Source: Callorhinus ursinus (taxonomy: Eukaryota > Chordata > Mammalia > Carnivora > Otariidae). Taken from it: a DNA stretch of 64,000 bases. Below the pieces are notes generated by a model. The model saw nothing but the letters and a program-made list of their open reading frames with translations, ran no database searches and was not told where the DNA came from. Where the stretch lies: NCBI RefSeq assembly GCF_003265705.1, contig NW_020312788.1:3542028-3606027 (forward strand), given 5' to 3'. A program made the position numbers and the translations under genes. Shown here piece after piece: positions 34,036 through 46,129 of the stretch (positions are counted from its first letter, which is position 1; every line of letters starts with the position of its first letter).

Positions 34036-35654
34036 TGAGAGACAAATTTTAGTTGTGCTTAAACTCAGTTTCCTTCCCACTCCAAGAGGGCATAGCCACT
34101 AGCACTACTTGGGAAAGGACTTAAGGTCACTCAGGATGTCAGCATAAAAATGACCACCCTTCCTGCTTCATAAGCCCTCCTAACTCCCATTCCATCCATA
34201 CTTAAGCAGCACACTTTGTTCAGCAAGGACACGTGGGTTCTAGACCCAGCAATGATGTTAACCAATTACATGGCCCAATTAGCAAACCCCATAACTTTAC
34301 TTCATATCGTTAAAATAGTACACTAGATTACATTATTCCAAAAATCACAATCAGTTTCAAAGTTCTGTGTATCAGTAAGCTTTGATCTTTCTTTTTTTAT
34401 TTCCTCTCCATGTTATTTTATCTAATCCATATGTTTTCAAAATGAGCTTTAAGGGTACTTTTTTGTTTTTGTTTTTTTTTTTTTGCTTGATAACCTGACT
34501 TGTTCTTTCAAAATATCACACATTGTCTCCATTCTCTTTCAGAGATAAGACATTTAAAAAATGTAAAAAGTTTGATAGCATTGTGACTTTATCTGGAACT
34601 CAGTAGCACTCCTCTTGAACACATTTGGTAGGTGCACTGGGCCAGGAAAAAGGTTTACATTCTGAAGCAACAAACATTAAAAAAAAAAAAAAAGTCGTTG
34701 AAAGCATTGAGAGTCCCCTCGCTCCTTTTTCTTGAACTGGCAAAGTAAATGAATGTAGGTGCAGCTTCACAGTTTGCAAAAAATGTAGACTGAATATAAA
34801 ACTCTTGTGAAAGTGACACCGGCAAATAGGTTTGATTCTTCCTTTCTGAGGATGAAATTTCAACACACACTCTTCTTGGTCTCCAGTCAAGCCAGCGATC
34901 TCTGTTTTTGTGGAACAGAAAGGTACACAAGGTTCATTTGTTTTGTGCGAGTTAAATAAAGCAACACATGCCCTTTGTCTTTTATACCAGCTATGAAGGA
35001 AAAACATCTGTCGCCTGTGGGATGAAGTGTTGTCCATGATCACCTTGATAATCAGTGCAGGGCTATGGCTAGAACACAGGCTTCTCTGCTCCCATATTCT
35101 GCCCTCTAAACCAAACACAACACAACACAACAAAACAAAAAAACCCCAACAAACAAACAAAACAGGGGCCGCCCTGTGTCTTGCCAAGTATTGGTTTGTT
35201 CTTGATATCCAAGATATAATGTTTCTCCGTTTAACTGAAACTTTTAGAACTAAACAATTTAGATATTAAATAATATATAACAAATCTAAAGTTTCAGTTG
35301 AGTAGCCAAGTCTTTTATTACTTTGCATTCAGATAGAAGGTAAAAATATCCATAACTTTTTACTAGAAAAAGGTGAAATTCTTGGCAACAAAGAACACCT
35401 GTTGGTCAATATTTGTAATTCATAAAAGTATATAATATAAGGTGTTTAAAATGTCTTCAATCACATAATCCATCTCCAAACTCACTTCACAATTTACTTT
35501 GGTATACAAATAAAATTAGAAAAAAGGGAAGAAAGAGTTGTGTGTGTCATATAGCTAGCTAGCTGTATCACCAGTAATTCTGGATGTAGAGACAGTATTT
35601 TTCTACAATGTAGAGTTATCTACAATTTATAACCAAATGGCTCATTTTAAGGGA
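34036..35654. other. Non-coding stretch with one long chance-like frame
   Basis: Contains T- and A-runs (34466-34484, 34679-34693), an A/C-rich low-complexity patch (35107-35163) and 'agctagctagct' near 35563. The longest non-repeat frame of the window, 195 codons on the minus strand at 34600-35187, lies here. Its N-terminal hydrophobic stretch comes from the reverse complement of the A/C-rich patch, and a phenylalanine run comes from the A-run, so I do not call it a gene. Confidence 0.45.
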
Positions 35655-35815
35655 TGAGCTCTGGAATTACAGAGATGCAGAACTGAACCCTAGACTAACC
35701 CAAGAGCACATTTCCTCATTTCTCCCAGCCCTTCACCCCCCTAAACCTCACATGTAAAACTGGCACAATTATTACCTACAGGAACCTTGTATGTAGTAAA
35801 GAGTAAATCAGTTTT
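35655..35815 (+). repeat. MIR SINE
   Basis: 'gagctctggaattacagaga' near 35656, followed by a degraded 'cctcacatgtaaaactggca' and 'ttattacctacaggaacctt', follows the sense MIR order. Confidence 0.55.
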
Positions 35816-38394
35816 GCCACAAGAGAACAATCGTTCCTAAATGGCAGCCTGAAGAGAAGCATACCTATAATATCCATTCCTCACTGAAACTGCAGTATAG
35901 GAAAATGTCCCAAGTAAGGGCATCATGGACTAGTGAAGACGCGGATGGGCCGTCTACTCACTGTCTGTTTCTGCAGTGTTTTATCTTACCTCCAGACTTT
36001 AATAAAGCAGTGAGATTTTTGAGTTTAAATATTTTGATCACAATAAAACCATTTTTATTGAAATAAAGAAAAGTTTTAAAGACTGGAATTTATGAAAGAT
36101 TCTAAAAAGACCTCCTTATCCTACTGCAATCTTCCTGTGGCATCCTTATATTACGTTTTTAATACTTCCCCATGCATGCTTGACAATAATTGCTTCTAAA
36201 AAATTATACATCTCCACTATTGTACACTATAGACAGATATACTTATTAGTAGAGCTTTTTCACATTAAGAACTCTAAGTGCTTTGTTCAGTTCTTATACG
36301 AGTGTTTAGCCTCTTCTAGTCCAATGCCTCATTTGTGCTAAATTTTAAGCATCGTGATTAAACCAGTATTTTCTCTAACCTCTGAGTAGGTGAATGTTCC
36401 ATAATGATGATTTAAAATATATTCTAGATAATGTTGCTGAATCCTTCCACATCGAGAGATTTTTCTTTTCATCACTTGTCCCTCAGATTACTAATGAAAA
36501 TGTAAAAGCTTTATTGTACTGTAATTATAAAAGGGCGATTTACAAATAGTCAGTATTTGGCCTTGGTGCCTTCCACACTGTCCCTGGGATCCATGGAATA
36601 ATCCTTGGAGATTCATTCCATCCTGTTGAATTCCATCCTGTTCATATTTGACTGATGTCAATAGCTGGAGAACGGCTCAACATGCACTCAAAGAGTCTGG
36701 TATTCCATTACTGTCATGGAGTCATTGTGCATGGTGGTATAATCAAAATCCATTCAGATTCAGATGATTATTCAATCCACTTTCTCAAAGGATTCCTTTC
36801 TCCTTTAATCCTTCGTACGTTCCACAAGGAAATAGGATGTATCAACACACCATATGGTAAATGGAATCAGTCACAGCACCACATTGTATCTTCCATCATA
36901 TGCTATTTCACAATATGATATGCTCAAGTTCTTTTCTGATGAACACTGTAACTCTTAATATAGATTTGGCAATAGCACTTGCTTCTTCCCCTTTCATAGT
37001 CATCCCTGTCATTGCTATTAGCCTATTTTTATGTCTGAATAAAAGCCTGTGTTTCTTCCTGAAATGCAGCTTTTTTGTAACAGTGTATAAAAGTAAAATG
37101 TAAGCAAAAAGATGAAATAGCTCCAGATGTGGTAATTCAGTGACAAGTAGTTGAGCTATACACTGGTAAGAAAAAAATGCCCATAAAAGATTGAATTTTA
37201 CTTTATCCTAGAAACATAGTGTAGTCGAAACAAAAGGGACTTTGCAGTTCTTTCTCAGCTTATGACTCATTGTGTAACCTGGGCAGGGGGAGGGGGGTGT
37301 TAGTTCTGAAATTAGAGAGATCAGCATACTCACTCCATGACACTGCAGTGAAATTTCTGTAAGATGATGTGTGTAAAATTCCCAAAGCACAGGACCATGG
37401 CACAAAATGTAATTTACCATGTTCAGGAGCTGCCTTGTTCTTATGCCTTCTATACCCCCTCATGCTTCCCGGAGTTTTCCCAGATAGATCACATATAAAC
37501 TGTGAAGTTGAAAACTGAAGCTTACACATAAGTCTTCTATGCACTATCATGGCATAGTTGAAATATAAGTCTGTCATACAAATAGGAGTTTATCACTCAG
37601 CATGTTATGTTATTATCATGTCAGCTATGTTAAGGTAGAAGACTCAGAAGATAGGCCCATGTTTCTTGCCTTATGTTTCCTTGCCCTATACCATGTGTGT
37701 AATTGTTTAATCAAAGTTATATGATGAGTTGCCTGTTTATTTTGTATGGTGACCAAATGGCAAGATATGGAAAGAAATATTATGAAAGAACATAAGGAAT
37801 TAGCTCAGTGCACTAAAAGTACTGAGTACCTTACAAGTAAGTCAAAAGATAATTCGATTAGCAGTATAGTTTTACATTTTGATGAGAAAATAGAGGATAG
37901 ACTTTAAAGTAATCTTCAAGCAAATAAATAAAAAGTCTTCTATGAAACATTTGCTATGAGCTTCATGGATCAGCAATGAGAATCAAGTGTGAAATCTAAC
38001 TTCCTAAAATATTACATATTCTCATTTCATACACTCATTTTCTTCACACCAGCCTTATAATCAAAGGGGAGGGAAAAGAACGAAACTAAGGGTATGTACA
38101 TTAAGGACGCAGACAGTAGGCAGATTATTTGCATCATATTGGTTCCTGAGAGTACTGGTTTTGAAACAATCCTAGTGTTATCTTGATCTGTTATCCAGTC
38201 ATCTAACTCTTGGTTCTTCCAGCCACTACTTATCGAGCACGCCTTCAGTGAGCTGACAACAGGCCAGGTGCTCCTCTGCTTGAGGATATTGCCATTCTTC
38301 CGAATCACTCCTAGAGACTCATTATAGACAGGGGGGCCTGTTCAAATTATTTTAACAACTTGTACCAAGTAGGAAATAACTATTCAGAAAGGAT
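35816..38394. other. Non-coding stretch, no recognised gene
   Basis: AT-rich. A small direct repeat of 'ttccatcctgtt' occurs at about 36616 and 36631. Antisense frames at 37208-37420 and 37260-37577 (up to 105 codons) have no recognisable domain. Confidence 0.4.
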
Positions 38395-38620
38395 ATTTCT
38401 TAAGCATTTACTACATGTTAGGAATGATACTAAATGCCTATACACATTATCGTCATGTATTCCCTTAACCATCACAACCTAAGTACTACTCTTATTCCCA
38501 TTTCAAATATGAGAAAACTAAGATCTAGAGATATCACTTGCTCAAAGTCACATCATTTGCACGTAGAAGGACCAGAATTAGAATCTAGGCCAGTGACATA
38601 GATCCCATGGAAGAAAATCT
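38395..38620 (-). repeat. MIR SINE, nearly full length
   Basis: Reverse MIR order is complete: 'taagcatttactacatgtta' with tatacacattatcg, 'atcacaacctaagtactact', 'cccatttcaaatatgagaaa', and 'tcacttgctcaaagtcacat' followed by 'gaccagaattagaatctagg'. Confidence 0.75.
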
Positions 38621-38984
38621 GTACTATAGTGAGTCATGGTACAGCTTTTGCCTGATGGGTGCCCTTATTTTTTGACATTTTTCCTGCACGGTTGTTGACT
38701 AAATGTACCATATAATTATGCCTCTCATATCTGTCCTTTTACCTTCTTTTCAATCACTAGGAAAAGTGATTGCAAAATTTGTTTTCTGAATTTCAGAAAA
38801 TTGCATCAGCTTAAGTGTTCAGAAAAAATGCTTTGATGATTAAGAGCCTCATATCCATAGTTATAGTTCCAAAACTATAAGTTTAAATTGGACCTGAGGA
38901 AAAGATCTGGTTTATATTACTAAGAAAAATAAACCATGGCAGGGAATTAGAGCAATTTAGGGCCAAGAAAGATGGAAGCCCTTA

Positions 38985-39080
38985 TTCTCCCCAGCCTTAT
39001 CATTTTACAGATGAGGATGGAAGGCCCAGAGGGTCCTTCATTGTTCCCAGGTCCCAGTGTTAGCAGAGCTGGGAGTGGAA
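38985..39080 (-). repeat. MIR SINE fragment
   Basis: 'tcattttacagatgaggatg' and a following 'agcagagctgggagtggaat' match reverse MIR. Confidence 0.65.
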
Positions 39081-39129
39081 TGTAGACAGGATTCTACAGG
39101 TTCTCCTGGAGGTACAAACATAAAAGCAA

Positions 39130-39235
39130 AAACTGGTAGTCAAGCGTCCCCTAAATCCAAGTTCTGCCACTAAATGACTATGCTCTCTTTGGGTAGTCAT
39201 TTATGCTTTCTGGATCTGAGTTTCCTAGTGTTAAG
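39130..39235 (+). repeat. MIR SINE fragment
   Basis: 'aagttctgccactaaatgac' then 'ggatctgagtttcctagtgt' follow the sense MIR core (ctctgccacttactagctg, then cctcagtttcctc). It lies only about 50 bp from an oppositely oriented MIR piece. Confidence 0.6.
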
Positions 39236-40319
39236 GAGAGTTTTCTTATTTTTGCGATTTTTTTTAAGTTTGTTTCTAACATTTTATTATCCTGAGTTTC
39301 ATTACATCATGGTCAATTTGGTTATGTCAGACAGACATAATTATTATCCACTCATGTTTCAGCCTACCACCATTCTAATTCTAAATGCAAATACTGCCCT
39401 CATTTGCTCTTTCAGTATGAATAGATTTTACGCTAAGATTTAAGTTTTGTTTTGGATTTGGTTATCCTTAAAGCCTTTAAAAAATATCTACCAGAGTAGC
39501 TTAAAAATTCTTCCCTGTATAGGGATTAAATATCTAAATAATGATGATACAATAAATATTTGATGATATGTTTGGGTCACATAATCAGGGACAAAATAGT
39601 ACACCCCTGAAGATGTTTAACAATACATTCAAGTACTGAAGTCTTGATTAAGATTGCTTTTAAAGAAGAAGGAATGAAGATAAAGGTGATCAAAGGAGAA
39701 ATTCAAGGACTTGAAGCACATTTCTAAAATAGCAAAATGTGATATACCATATGACTGAGAAAGAAACAATCTTGCTTGGAAATCCAGGCCATTTTAATAG
39801 TCTTTGCCATATTAACTGGCTTTCCCCTCAAAAAATATTTTAGTAAGGGCTCATTAGTGTCTTTAAAGAAGGCCAAAGCCAGCTAGAATAAGGGGACCTA
39901 GAAACACATTCCAAACTTCACTAAAACACAACTTCGATTTTGAAGAATTTTTTTATTACAGTTGAACTATTTATAATATTGGTGTGGAAAGAGTGTTGAT
40001 AATAGTAATAATAATAATGATAATAATAATAACATATACTTACATTGTGTTTACTGTGTGACAAATACTGTTCTAATATATATATAGTAAACACATTAAA
40101 TTTCATGTTGTACCTTTATTTTAGTGTTTATCTGCTTTATAGTCGTCCTACTGAGTGGTTTACAAGTTTTATAAAGGTATTTTACTTCTGTATTCTAACT
40201 AAGTAGTTTTGTTTAATTTCACTAAAACTGATAAATGCAAGGTTGTACATTTCTGGGTTTCTTAAATGTCTTATGAAAATACCTTTGTCTAAACTGTTAT
40301 GCTTGCTATGTACCCTAGA
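39236..40319. other. Non-coding stretch with an (ATA)n run
   Basis: A TAA/TGA-type trinucleotide run at about 40000-40032 is followed by 'cattgtgtttactgtgtgac', possibly a MIR tail. An 89-codon frame at 39174-39443 has no recognisable domain. Confidence 0.45.
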
Positions 40320-40500
40320 ATCTAGAAATGCCAGAACTAAAGGGGAAATTGGTAATCATGTATTCAAGGAATCATCAGTGCAAACAAAACGACAGCATTT
40401 TACAACTGAGAAAAATGCAGGGTTGAAGATGTGAAAGACTTCTAAGGTCATCCAGTTAGTTAGGGGTACAGTCAGATCCAGTTCTCTTTGCTTCCAGCAC
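40320..40500 (-). repeat. MIR-like SINE fragment
   Basis: 'cattttacaactgagaaaaa' and 'aggtcatccagttagttagg' match the reverse MIR core. The flanks are too diverged to define the ends. Confidence 0.55.
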
Positions 40501-41379
40501 TGAGCAAAATTTATGTAGTTACACACTTAGCATTAACTAGCAATAAAGGTAAAGTTCTAAGAAGAAAAATAGAGCCTTTTTACAGTAAGTTTTTAAAATC
40601 CTAGGACATGACAGAAAGTTTCCATAGTCTACTTAAAATACCGGGAAAAAAGTAATTTCAAATAAAATAGCAAAATTTTAATATAAGGACGCAGCTTGGG
40701 GAGTTGAGAACCCTTCTCCAGTGTCCCTTCTAGTGTGTTCCAGACCTGCACATAGGGGAGGCACAGAACTACTTCTTATATATCCAAGTCAAGATATATA
40801 TCTCATATATCTGTCCAAGTCACCCCTGATCTTAGTAGGGCCACTGTTAGCTCATATGGTGCTTTGAGTGAATTTAGGAAAAAGTGCTTTCTCAGGATGG
40901 TCAAATTAGAAAAAGACACCTCATATGGGTGATCTGCAGCCCCTCAGGCACAAGATGACTCTGTGCCAAGAAAATGTACCCTCTTCCAGGAGGATGTAGA
41001 TGTCCTCAGAGCACACTGCTTAGAGGGTCAACAATGGCTCTTCAGCTCTCTTCCTGATTTTTTTGGCAGGGCACTTCTGCACAATACACAAACTACACAA
41101 CTCTATGTGGTGGTCTTTCTTTTGGATCTACTGTCTCATGAATTCCCCTGGAGATTAAAATGAAAGGTTGTGGTTGTAGAGCCCTCCACTGAGCACCTAT
41201 TAACACACTGTATTCTCTCTAGTCTCTAGTCTGAGAATGTGTTCTTCTACGTCTTGTTTAAGGGCAACATCTCCACCATCTCCATCTCATCTCCTCTTAA
41301 CTCAATCAAGCAGCATATTTTTTGTTTATTTATCTTCACCTTTTTCTGTATCCTGACTCCTTTCCTGTTTATAATTATT
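40501..41379. other. Non-coding stretch, nothing recognised
   Basis: AT-rich, with an imperfect duplication around 'gatatatatctcatatatct' near 40793. No gene seen. Confidence 0.4.
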
Positions 41380-41790
41380 CTGATTAGCTGATCACCAAAA
41401 CTCTCCTTTTCCTCCTGGGCACACACATAGACCACCTTCCCCAGCCTTGCTTAAGGTCAGGTATGCTTTATGACTGAGATCGGGCAAATGGGCAGGTGGA
41501 TGAAAACAAATAAGCTGCATGTGGGTTTAGCCTACAACACTTCTTGTACAATCCTCCAGGTTCTCCATCATTTCTCAAGTAAAGAAGATTCAGTAGAGGT
41601 CTGTGGGCCTTGGGAGATAGTATGGTCATTACATCAAAGAAACCTGGTTCCTAAATAACTGTAGAATGGACCACTCATGCCAGCCCTCACTGGACTGGAA
41701 AGAAGCGAATATGTTTTTTGGGTTAGGTCACTGAGATCTGGCAGTTGTTCTTTTTATAGTAGGCCACCAAAGTCCGCTACAAAATGTACC
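41380..41790 (+). repeat. Ancient mammalian repeat, family not assigned
   Basis: 'acctggttcctaaataactg' (41641), 'cccctcactggactgg'-like text and 'ggtcactgagatctggcagt' resemble the 3' part of a common old LTR-like or MER repeat in mammals (cctgggtccctgaatgac, then cactgagatttggg). I am confident that it is repeat-derived but not of its name. Confidence 0.45.
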
Positions 41791-42374
41791 ACTTTCCATT
41801 TGCCAGGCTCTAGTGAAGAATCAGAGCATCACTAGAGGCAGCCATCCTTTATGTGGTACAGGAAATTCAGTGATACCATTCCTTCTCACTCTACTTTCAA
41901 AGACATCAAGTCTTCAAGATAATGAAAAGTAACTCCAGCTTACCCAAACTTGTGAGAACATCAGTAATTTCTATGCTTCCACGTTGATATTGTAGAACTG
42001 ACTCAGCTTTTTGGGTTTGACATACCTTCTCTATGATTAAAAAAGGACAGGTGGAATTTGGTTGTTCTTAGTCATACCACCACAAGCTATCCTTGAAAGA
42101 AAAGTAAGTTTCCAGAGACTTACAGCATTTTAGATCACAAAACCCAGTATGTATGCTTTAATTCTATAAATTTCCCTTCAAGTACTCAGGCTGTCATTTA
42201 AAGGATAATAAATGCCATTAGTTATTTTTTTTGAAAATGTATGCACCACACAAAATTACCTCGTTATCTGACATTAACTTGCATATTCTATTTGTTTTCT
42301 CCCACTCCGTTAGTGGATAGTAATGCAAAGAGATGACAAGAATGTTTACTTTTGAGATTAGGACCACCTGTTAT
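41791..42374. other. Non-coding stretch, nothing recognised
   Basis: No gene or clear repeat. Confidence 0.4.
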
Positions 42375-42640
42375 ATTCATTTAATATAGTTCTCTAAGTA
42401 TTTACTGAGAGGCTCATGTGTTCTCAGTATTGAGTTGGAAACTAGAAGTGATTTTAAGAAGGGGTTAGACCTTAGTCTCAAGGAGATTACAACTATTTGG
42501 GGAGTCAAGATATACTCACGAAGCAAAAATATTAATACAAAATCATACGTTATTATGAGTGAATGTGGGTTTTAGGTGATGAATAATACAAAACGAGAGG
42601 CAGACCTTGAACTGGGTGAAATATTTGTGAATAGGAGAAT
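42375..42640 (+). repeat. Ancient 'gtgccaggcactg'-type repeat, copy 1
   Basis: 'agtatttactgagaggctca' (42397), 'tcaaggagattacaactatt' (42479) and 'ggggagtcaagatatactca' match the order of a widespread old mammalian repeat that recurs at 58540-59640 and 60000-60400. Diverged; the family is not named. Confidence 0.5.
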
Positions 42641-43056
42641 ATTAGTTATTAAATAGTTTTTAGTTACTAGTTATAGTTTAGTTAATAGTTATTGAATATT
42701 AAGTATTAGTTAAGAAGAAAAAGACAAAAAAAAAAGTCCATTCACATTAAGACCTTTGAGATTTACCTCAACTGTAAAAATTTAGTTGGATAGGTTTTGC
42801 TGCATGTGACAGAAAACCAAAATAAGAGTGATTTAAGACAAAAATTATCTCTTTCTCTCTCTCCCCCACTTCCCTCACCCCTTCCCCACACATCTGAATA
42901 GACAATCCCAGGCGGGTGTAACATCTTCTCAGAGTCAGACTTCAGATTCTTTCTATCTTGATGCATCCACTCCAATGGTCCTGAGGCTGCTAGAACTGCA
43001 TGACTGGCAGCAGGAGGGAGAGGCGGGGTGGAGAAGGGCTCATTTCACCTCTTTTG
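42641..43056. other. Non-coding, simple TAGTTA-rich run plus possible old repeat
   Basis: 42641-42720 is a degenerate run built from 'tagtta' and 'agttat' words. The text from 42775 ('ttgctgcatgtgacagaaaa') resembles an old mammalian interspersed repeat, but I cannot name it. Confidence 0.4.
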
Positions 43057-43068
43057 AGAAGACATTCT

Positions 43069-43271
43069 GGGGGCACCTGGGTGGCTCAGTCGTTGGGCGT
43101 CTGCCTTCGGCTCAGGCCATGACCCCAGGGTCCTGGGATCGAGCCCTGCATCGGGCTCCCTGTTCTGCAGGAAGCCTGCTTCTCCCTCTCCCACTCCCCC
43201 TGCTTGTGTTCCCTCTCTCGCTGTGTCTCTGTTAAATAAATAAATAAAATCGTTGATAAAGAAAAAGGAAA
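43069..43271 (+). mobile_element. CAN SINE, sense
   Basis: The head 'gggggcacctgggtggctca' contains an A-box-like TGGCTCAGTCG. A B-box-like GGGATCGAGCC lies near 43136, matching its tRNA-Lys ancestry. The tail is (TAAA)n and aaaatcgttgataaag. The agaagacattct duplication is at 43057-43068 and 43272-43283. Confidence 0.95.
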
Positions 43272-43529
43272 AGAAGACATTCTAGATATGAACTATATTT
43301 CCTTTCAATTCTCATTTTCAGAACTTGGTCCTTTAGCCATGTTGAGACATAAGGCTTCTGGAAACTGGATTCTAAGCATTTATTAGAGAAAAAAGAAAGG
43401 GCATGGGTGGCAGAGTGGGGGGTAGTAGGGACGGCAAATCTCTAGTAGGCTTTCTGTTTCTGTTTTCTTTTTCCTCCTCTAGTCAGAAAACTAACATTTG
43501 CCCCTAGAAGAGAGTGGGCAAAGAGTAGA

Positions 43530-43650
43530 TCTATGCTCCCCTTCCAGCACTCTCACTAACTAGGTAAGGGTGGTGCCTCTCTATTTCCTTTCTCAGCTGT
43601 AAAATGAAAGCGAGGTCTTGTAACTGATCTGAAACTCTCTAACTTTATCA
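43530..43650 (+). repeat. MIR SINE fragment
   Basis: 'cactctcactaactaggtaa' and 'ctcagctgtaaaatgaaagc' follow the sense MIR core. Confidence 0.55.
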
Positions 43651-43949
43651 TGGGTAAAATCAGACCGATGGAGCTGGACCCAGTGACTTTACAAAATGGG
43701 AAATGTTCAAGAGTTTAACACTTAAAAGATTAGATTAGGTCGCTGAACTAGAAAAAGGTTTATAGTCCCAGAGTCATAAAAAAGGGGGTTTCCTTCTGCA
43801 GTGATTTTGGTCCTGGTACACAGAGCCAATGGAAATTCTCATTTAGGGGTTGTTGATTTGATGCTTCATGAGCCTCAGCAAGCACAGAATTTCATGCAGC
43901 AAAGTCTGCTGGATCCAATTCTTTTTGGCAGGCAGCCTGAGGAAAGCAG

Positions 43950-44080
43950 GGTAAGACGTTAGAGAACCTTAATTCCTGGTCCTGGCTTGGTCACTCACTA
44001 CCACTGGGACTTTCGGCCAATCATTTAATATCTTTGGGTTTCAGTTTTACTAAATGCAACATTTTTGTAGGTATCCCAAC
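43950..44080 (+). repeat. MIR SINE fragment
   Basis: 'ggcttggtcactcactacca', 'gccaatcatttaatatcttt' and 'gggtttcagttttactaaat' follow sense MIR. Confidence 0.65.
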
Positions 44081-44129
44081 AAAATAATGTACAGACCCAG
44101 AGATCTCTCTCCCTTCTACTCAGGGATTT

Positions 44130-44307
44130 TTTTTTTTTTTTTAAGATTTTATTTATTTATTTGACAGAGAGAGACAGCGAGAGAAGGAACACAAGCAGGG
44201 GGAGTGGGAGAGCCAGGAGCCCGATGCGGGGCTCGATCCGCAGACCCCGAGATCATGACCTGAGCCGAAGGCAGATGCTTAACCGACTGAGCCACCCAGG
44301 CGCCCCA
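44130..44307 (-). mobile_element. CAN SINE, antisense, with internal deletion
   Basis: Tail 'aagattttatttatttattt', head ending 'gagccacccaggcgcccca'. The duplication is tactcagggattt (44117-44129 and 44308-44320). Compared with the copy at 33093, about 28 bp of the mid-body (the 'gagaagcaggcttcccgctg' part) are missing at about 44212. Confidence 0.95.
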
Positions 44308-44320
44308 TACTCAGGGATTT

Positions 44321-44984
44321 GATAAAGATGTTAATGTACAGATGGCCATGTGGGAAAAAAAAATGACCACCAAATAATCTGGTGAAACACAGGGCTGCTT
44401 CCCAAGTGGAAGGTTCCAGGAAAAGCAGGATGGTGTCTGAGGCAGAGAAACTCTGTATGGCATTGAGACCAGAGATGTGCTGCAGTTGGGGGACTGAGCC
44501 AGTATAGCTAAGAGCCCCACTTTCTGAGCAAGTGAAGGATCACTTCCAGTAGCCTGTGTGCCCAGCTTATGGAAGCTGAGTAGCAGAATCCAGGATGTGA
44601 GGCTGAATGCTGGGGAGCAGCCAGGGGCCATGGGGGGGGAGGGGAAAGGAACATAAAGAATGAGGATACATCTTGACCTTGAAGAGGTTTGGCTCAATGC
44701 AGAAACAATGGTGAAATGACATTTGTTTTCTAGTGTTCATTCTCCTCCAGGTTGGTATTTTGAGAAGATGCTTAATGGTACCACAGGGGGAAATGTGGGT
44801 GGCAGGAAAAGTTTAAGGTCAAAAAATATTGTAGCAGTGATGTGGAAAGGGGTATTCTATATTAAATAGGAATCTAACATTGTAAATTGGTGGTACATCT
44901 GGATGCCAGAATTATATGAGAGCTGACTCAGAGCTTCTTTTTCAATTCCCTATGTGTAGTGAAGGATTAGCTTCAACCCAAAGA
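44321..44984. other. Non-coding stretch with a 128-codon antisense frame
   Basis: GC-richer than average. The minus frame at 44311-44697 is proline/serine-rich with no recognisable domain. Its 3' end overlaps the SINE duplication. Judged a chance frame. Confidence 0.4.
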
Positions 44985-45835
44985 GAGGTCTGGCCATTGC
45001 TCTTCACTACAAGGAGGTGATCTCTAAGCCCCTGGAATATCCTGTCTGATAGGAGTGTCTTTGTTTGTGTGGGAACTTTGGTCACCAGACAGTCTAACAA
45101 CATGATATATGATGGGGCTTAGAAACCACCATATCAGTTTTGACCTCTGAAGGAACTAGAAACTAAAGTTATTATACCTAACTTCTAGGAGGGGTCGAAA
45201 CTAGAGGTCAGACACGTGGGCAGTTTGTGATTGAGTACCAATAGAAACTCTGGACACCAAAGGTGAGCTTCCCTGGTTGGCAATACTCTTTGAGTTATTG
45301 AGTCTCAATGTTGAGTCATGCATCATAGCTGGGAGAAGGTAATGTCATCCATTACTCTACAGGAGAAGATGAGGAAGCTCTGTGTTTCTATCTCTTCCTG
45401 GCTTTGCTATGTGTCTCTTCCTTTTTGTGGTTTTAATTTGTATCCTTTTACTGTAATAAAACTAATGTTAACTATAGTATTTTTTGAGTTCTATAAGTCA
45501 TTCTAGTGAATTACTGAACCCAGGGGAGTCCACAAGGAATCCAAACTTGTAGCCAGCTGGTCTGGGTAAAGTGAGGGTGGTCCTGAAGACCTCTGAATTT
45601 GTGGCTGGTGTCCGACATGAGAGCAGTCATGTGGAGGGCTGTGTCCTCAGACTTGCTGTTTGCCAAACTCATTCCAGTTGCTGTCAGATTGTCTTCTATC
45701 AATTTGGCAATCTGTGGCCTGTGCCCTTAACCTTGAGTTTGAATAACTTTGAGTACCCCTCATCTAAAATCTCCTTCCTCTTTTGGGTCTGCTGGGTCCT
45801 TCTGATTGACACTAATTAGTTGGTCATTAAAAATT
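44985..45835 (+). mobile_element. Ancient LTR-like element remnant (probably ERVL-related)
   Basis: The segment has LTR-like order. A U3-like part includes 'accaatagaaactctggaca'. It is followed by an AATAAA signal (45455-45460, in 'ctgtaataaaactaatgtta'), then 'ttctagtgaattactgaacc', and a U5-like part with 'gacctctgaatttgtggctg' and 'ttctgattgacactaattag'. This resembles old mammalian ERVL-type LTRs, but the subfamily and 5' end are not certain. Confidence 0.5.
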
Positions 45836-45855
45836 CATTGTTCTTTTCTTGATAT

Positions 45856-46050
45856 ATTTTTTTAAGATTTTATTTATTTATTTGAGAGAGAGAGAATGAG
45901 AGATAGAGAGCACGAGAGGGAAGAGGGTCAGAGGGAGAAGCAGACTCCCTGCTGAGCAGGGAGCCCGATGTGGGACTCGATCCCAGGACTCTAGGATCAT
46001 GACCTGAGCCGAAGGCAGTCGCTTAACCAACTGAGCCACCCAGGCGCCCC
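45856..46050 (-). mobile_element. CAN SINE, antisense
   Basis: Tail 'aagattttatttatttattt', head ending 'gagccacccaggcgcccc'. The 14-bp duplication tcttttcttgatat is perfect at 45842-45855 and 46051-46064. Confidence 0.96.
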
Positions 46051-46129
46051 TCTTTTCTTGATATTTTTAAGGGCAGTCAATGTATTTATCTGGGCCAGGT
46101 AATGGATCAAATTTGGTCAAAGTCAACCA

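Noticed and set aside
43069..43271. Possible tRNA-Lys gene
   Set aside because: A- and B-box-like motifs are present, but the sequence continues into a SINE body and tail between target duplications. It is a SINE, not a tRNA gene; the same holds for the other SINE heads.
44311..44697. 128-codon proline/serine-rich minus frame
   Set aside because: No homology recognised, overlaps a SINE target site, and is a chance frame in GC-richer DNA.
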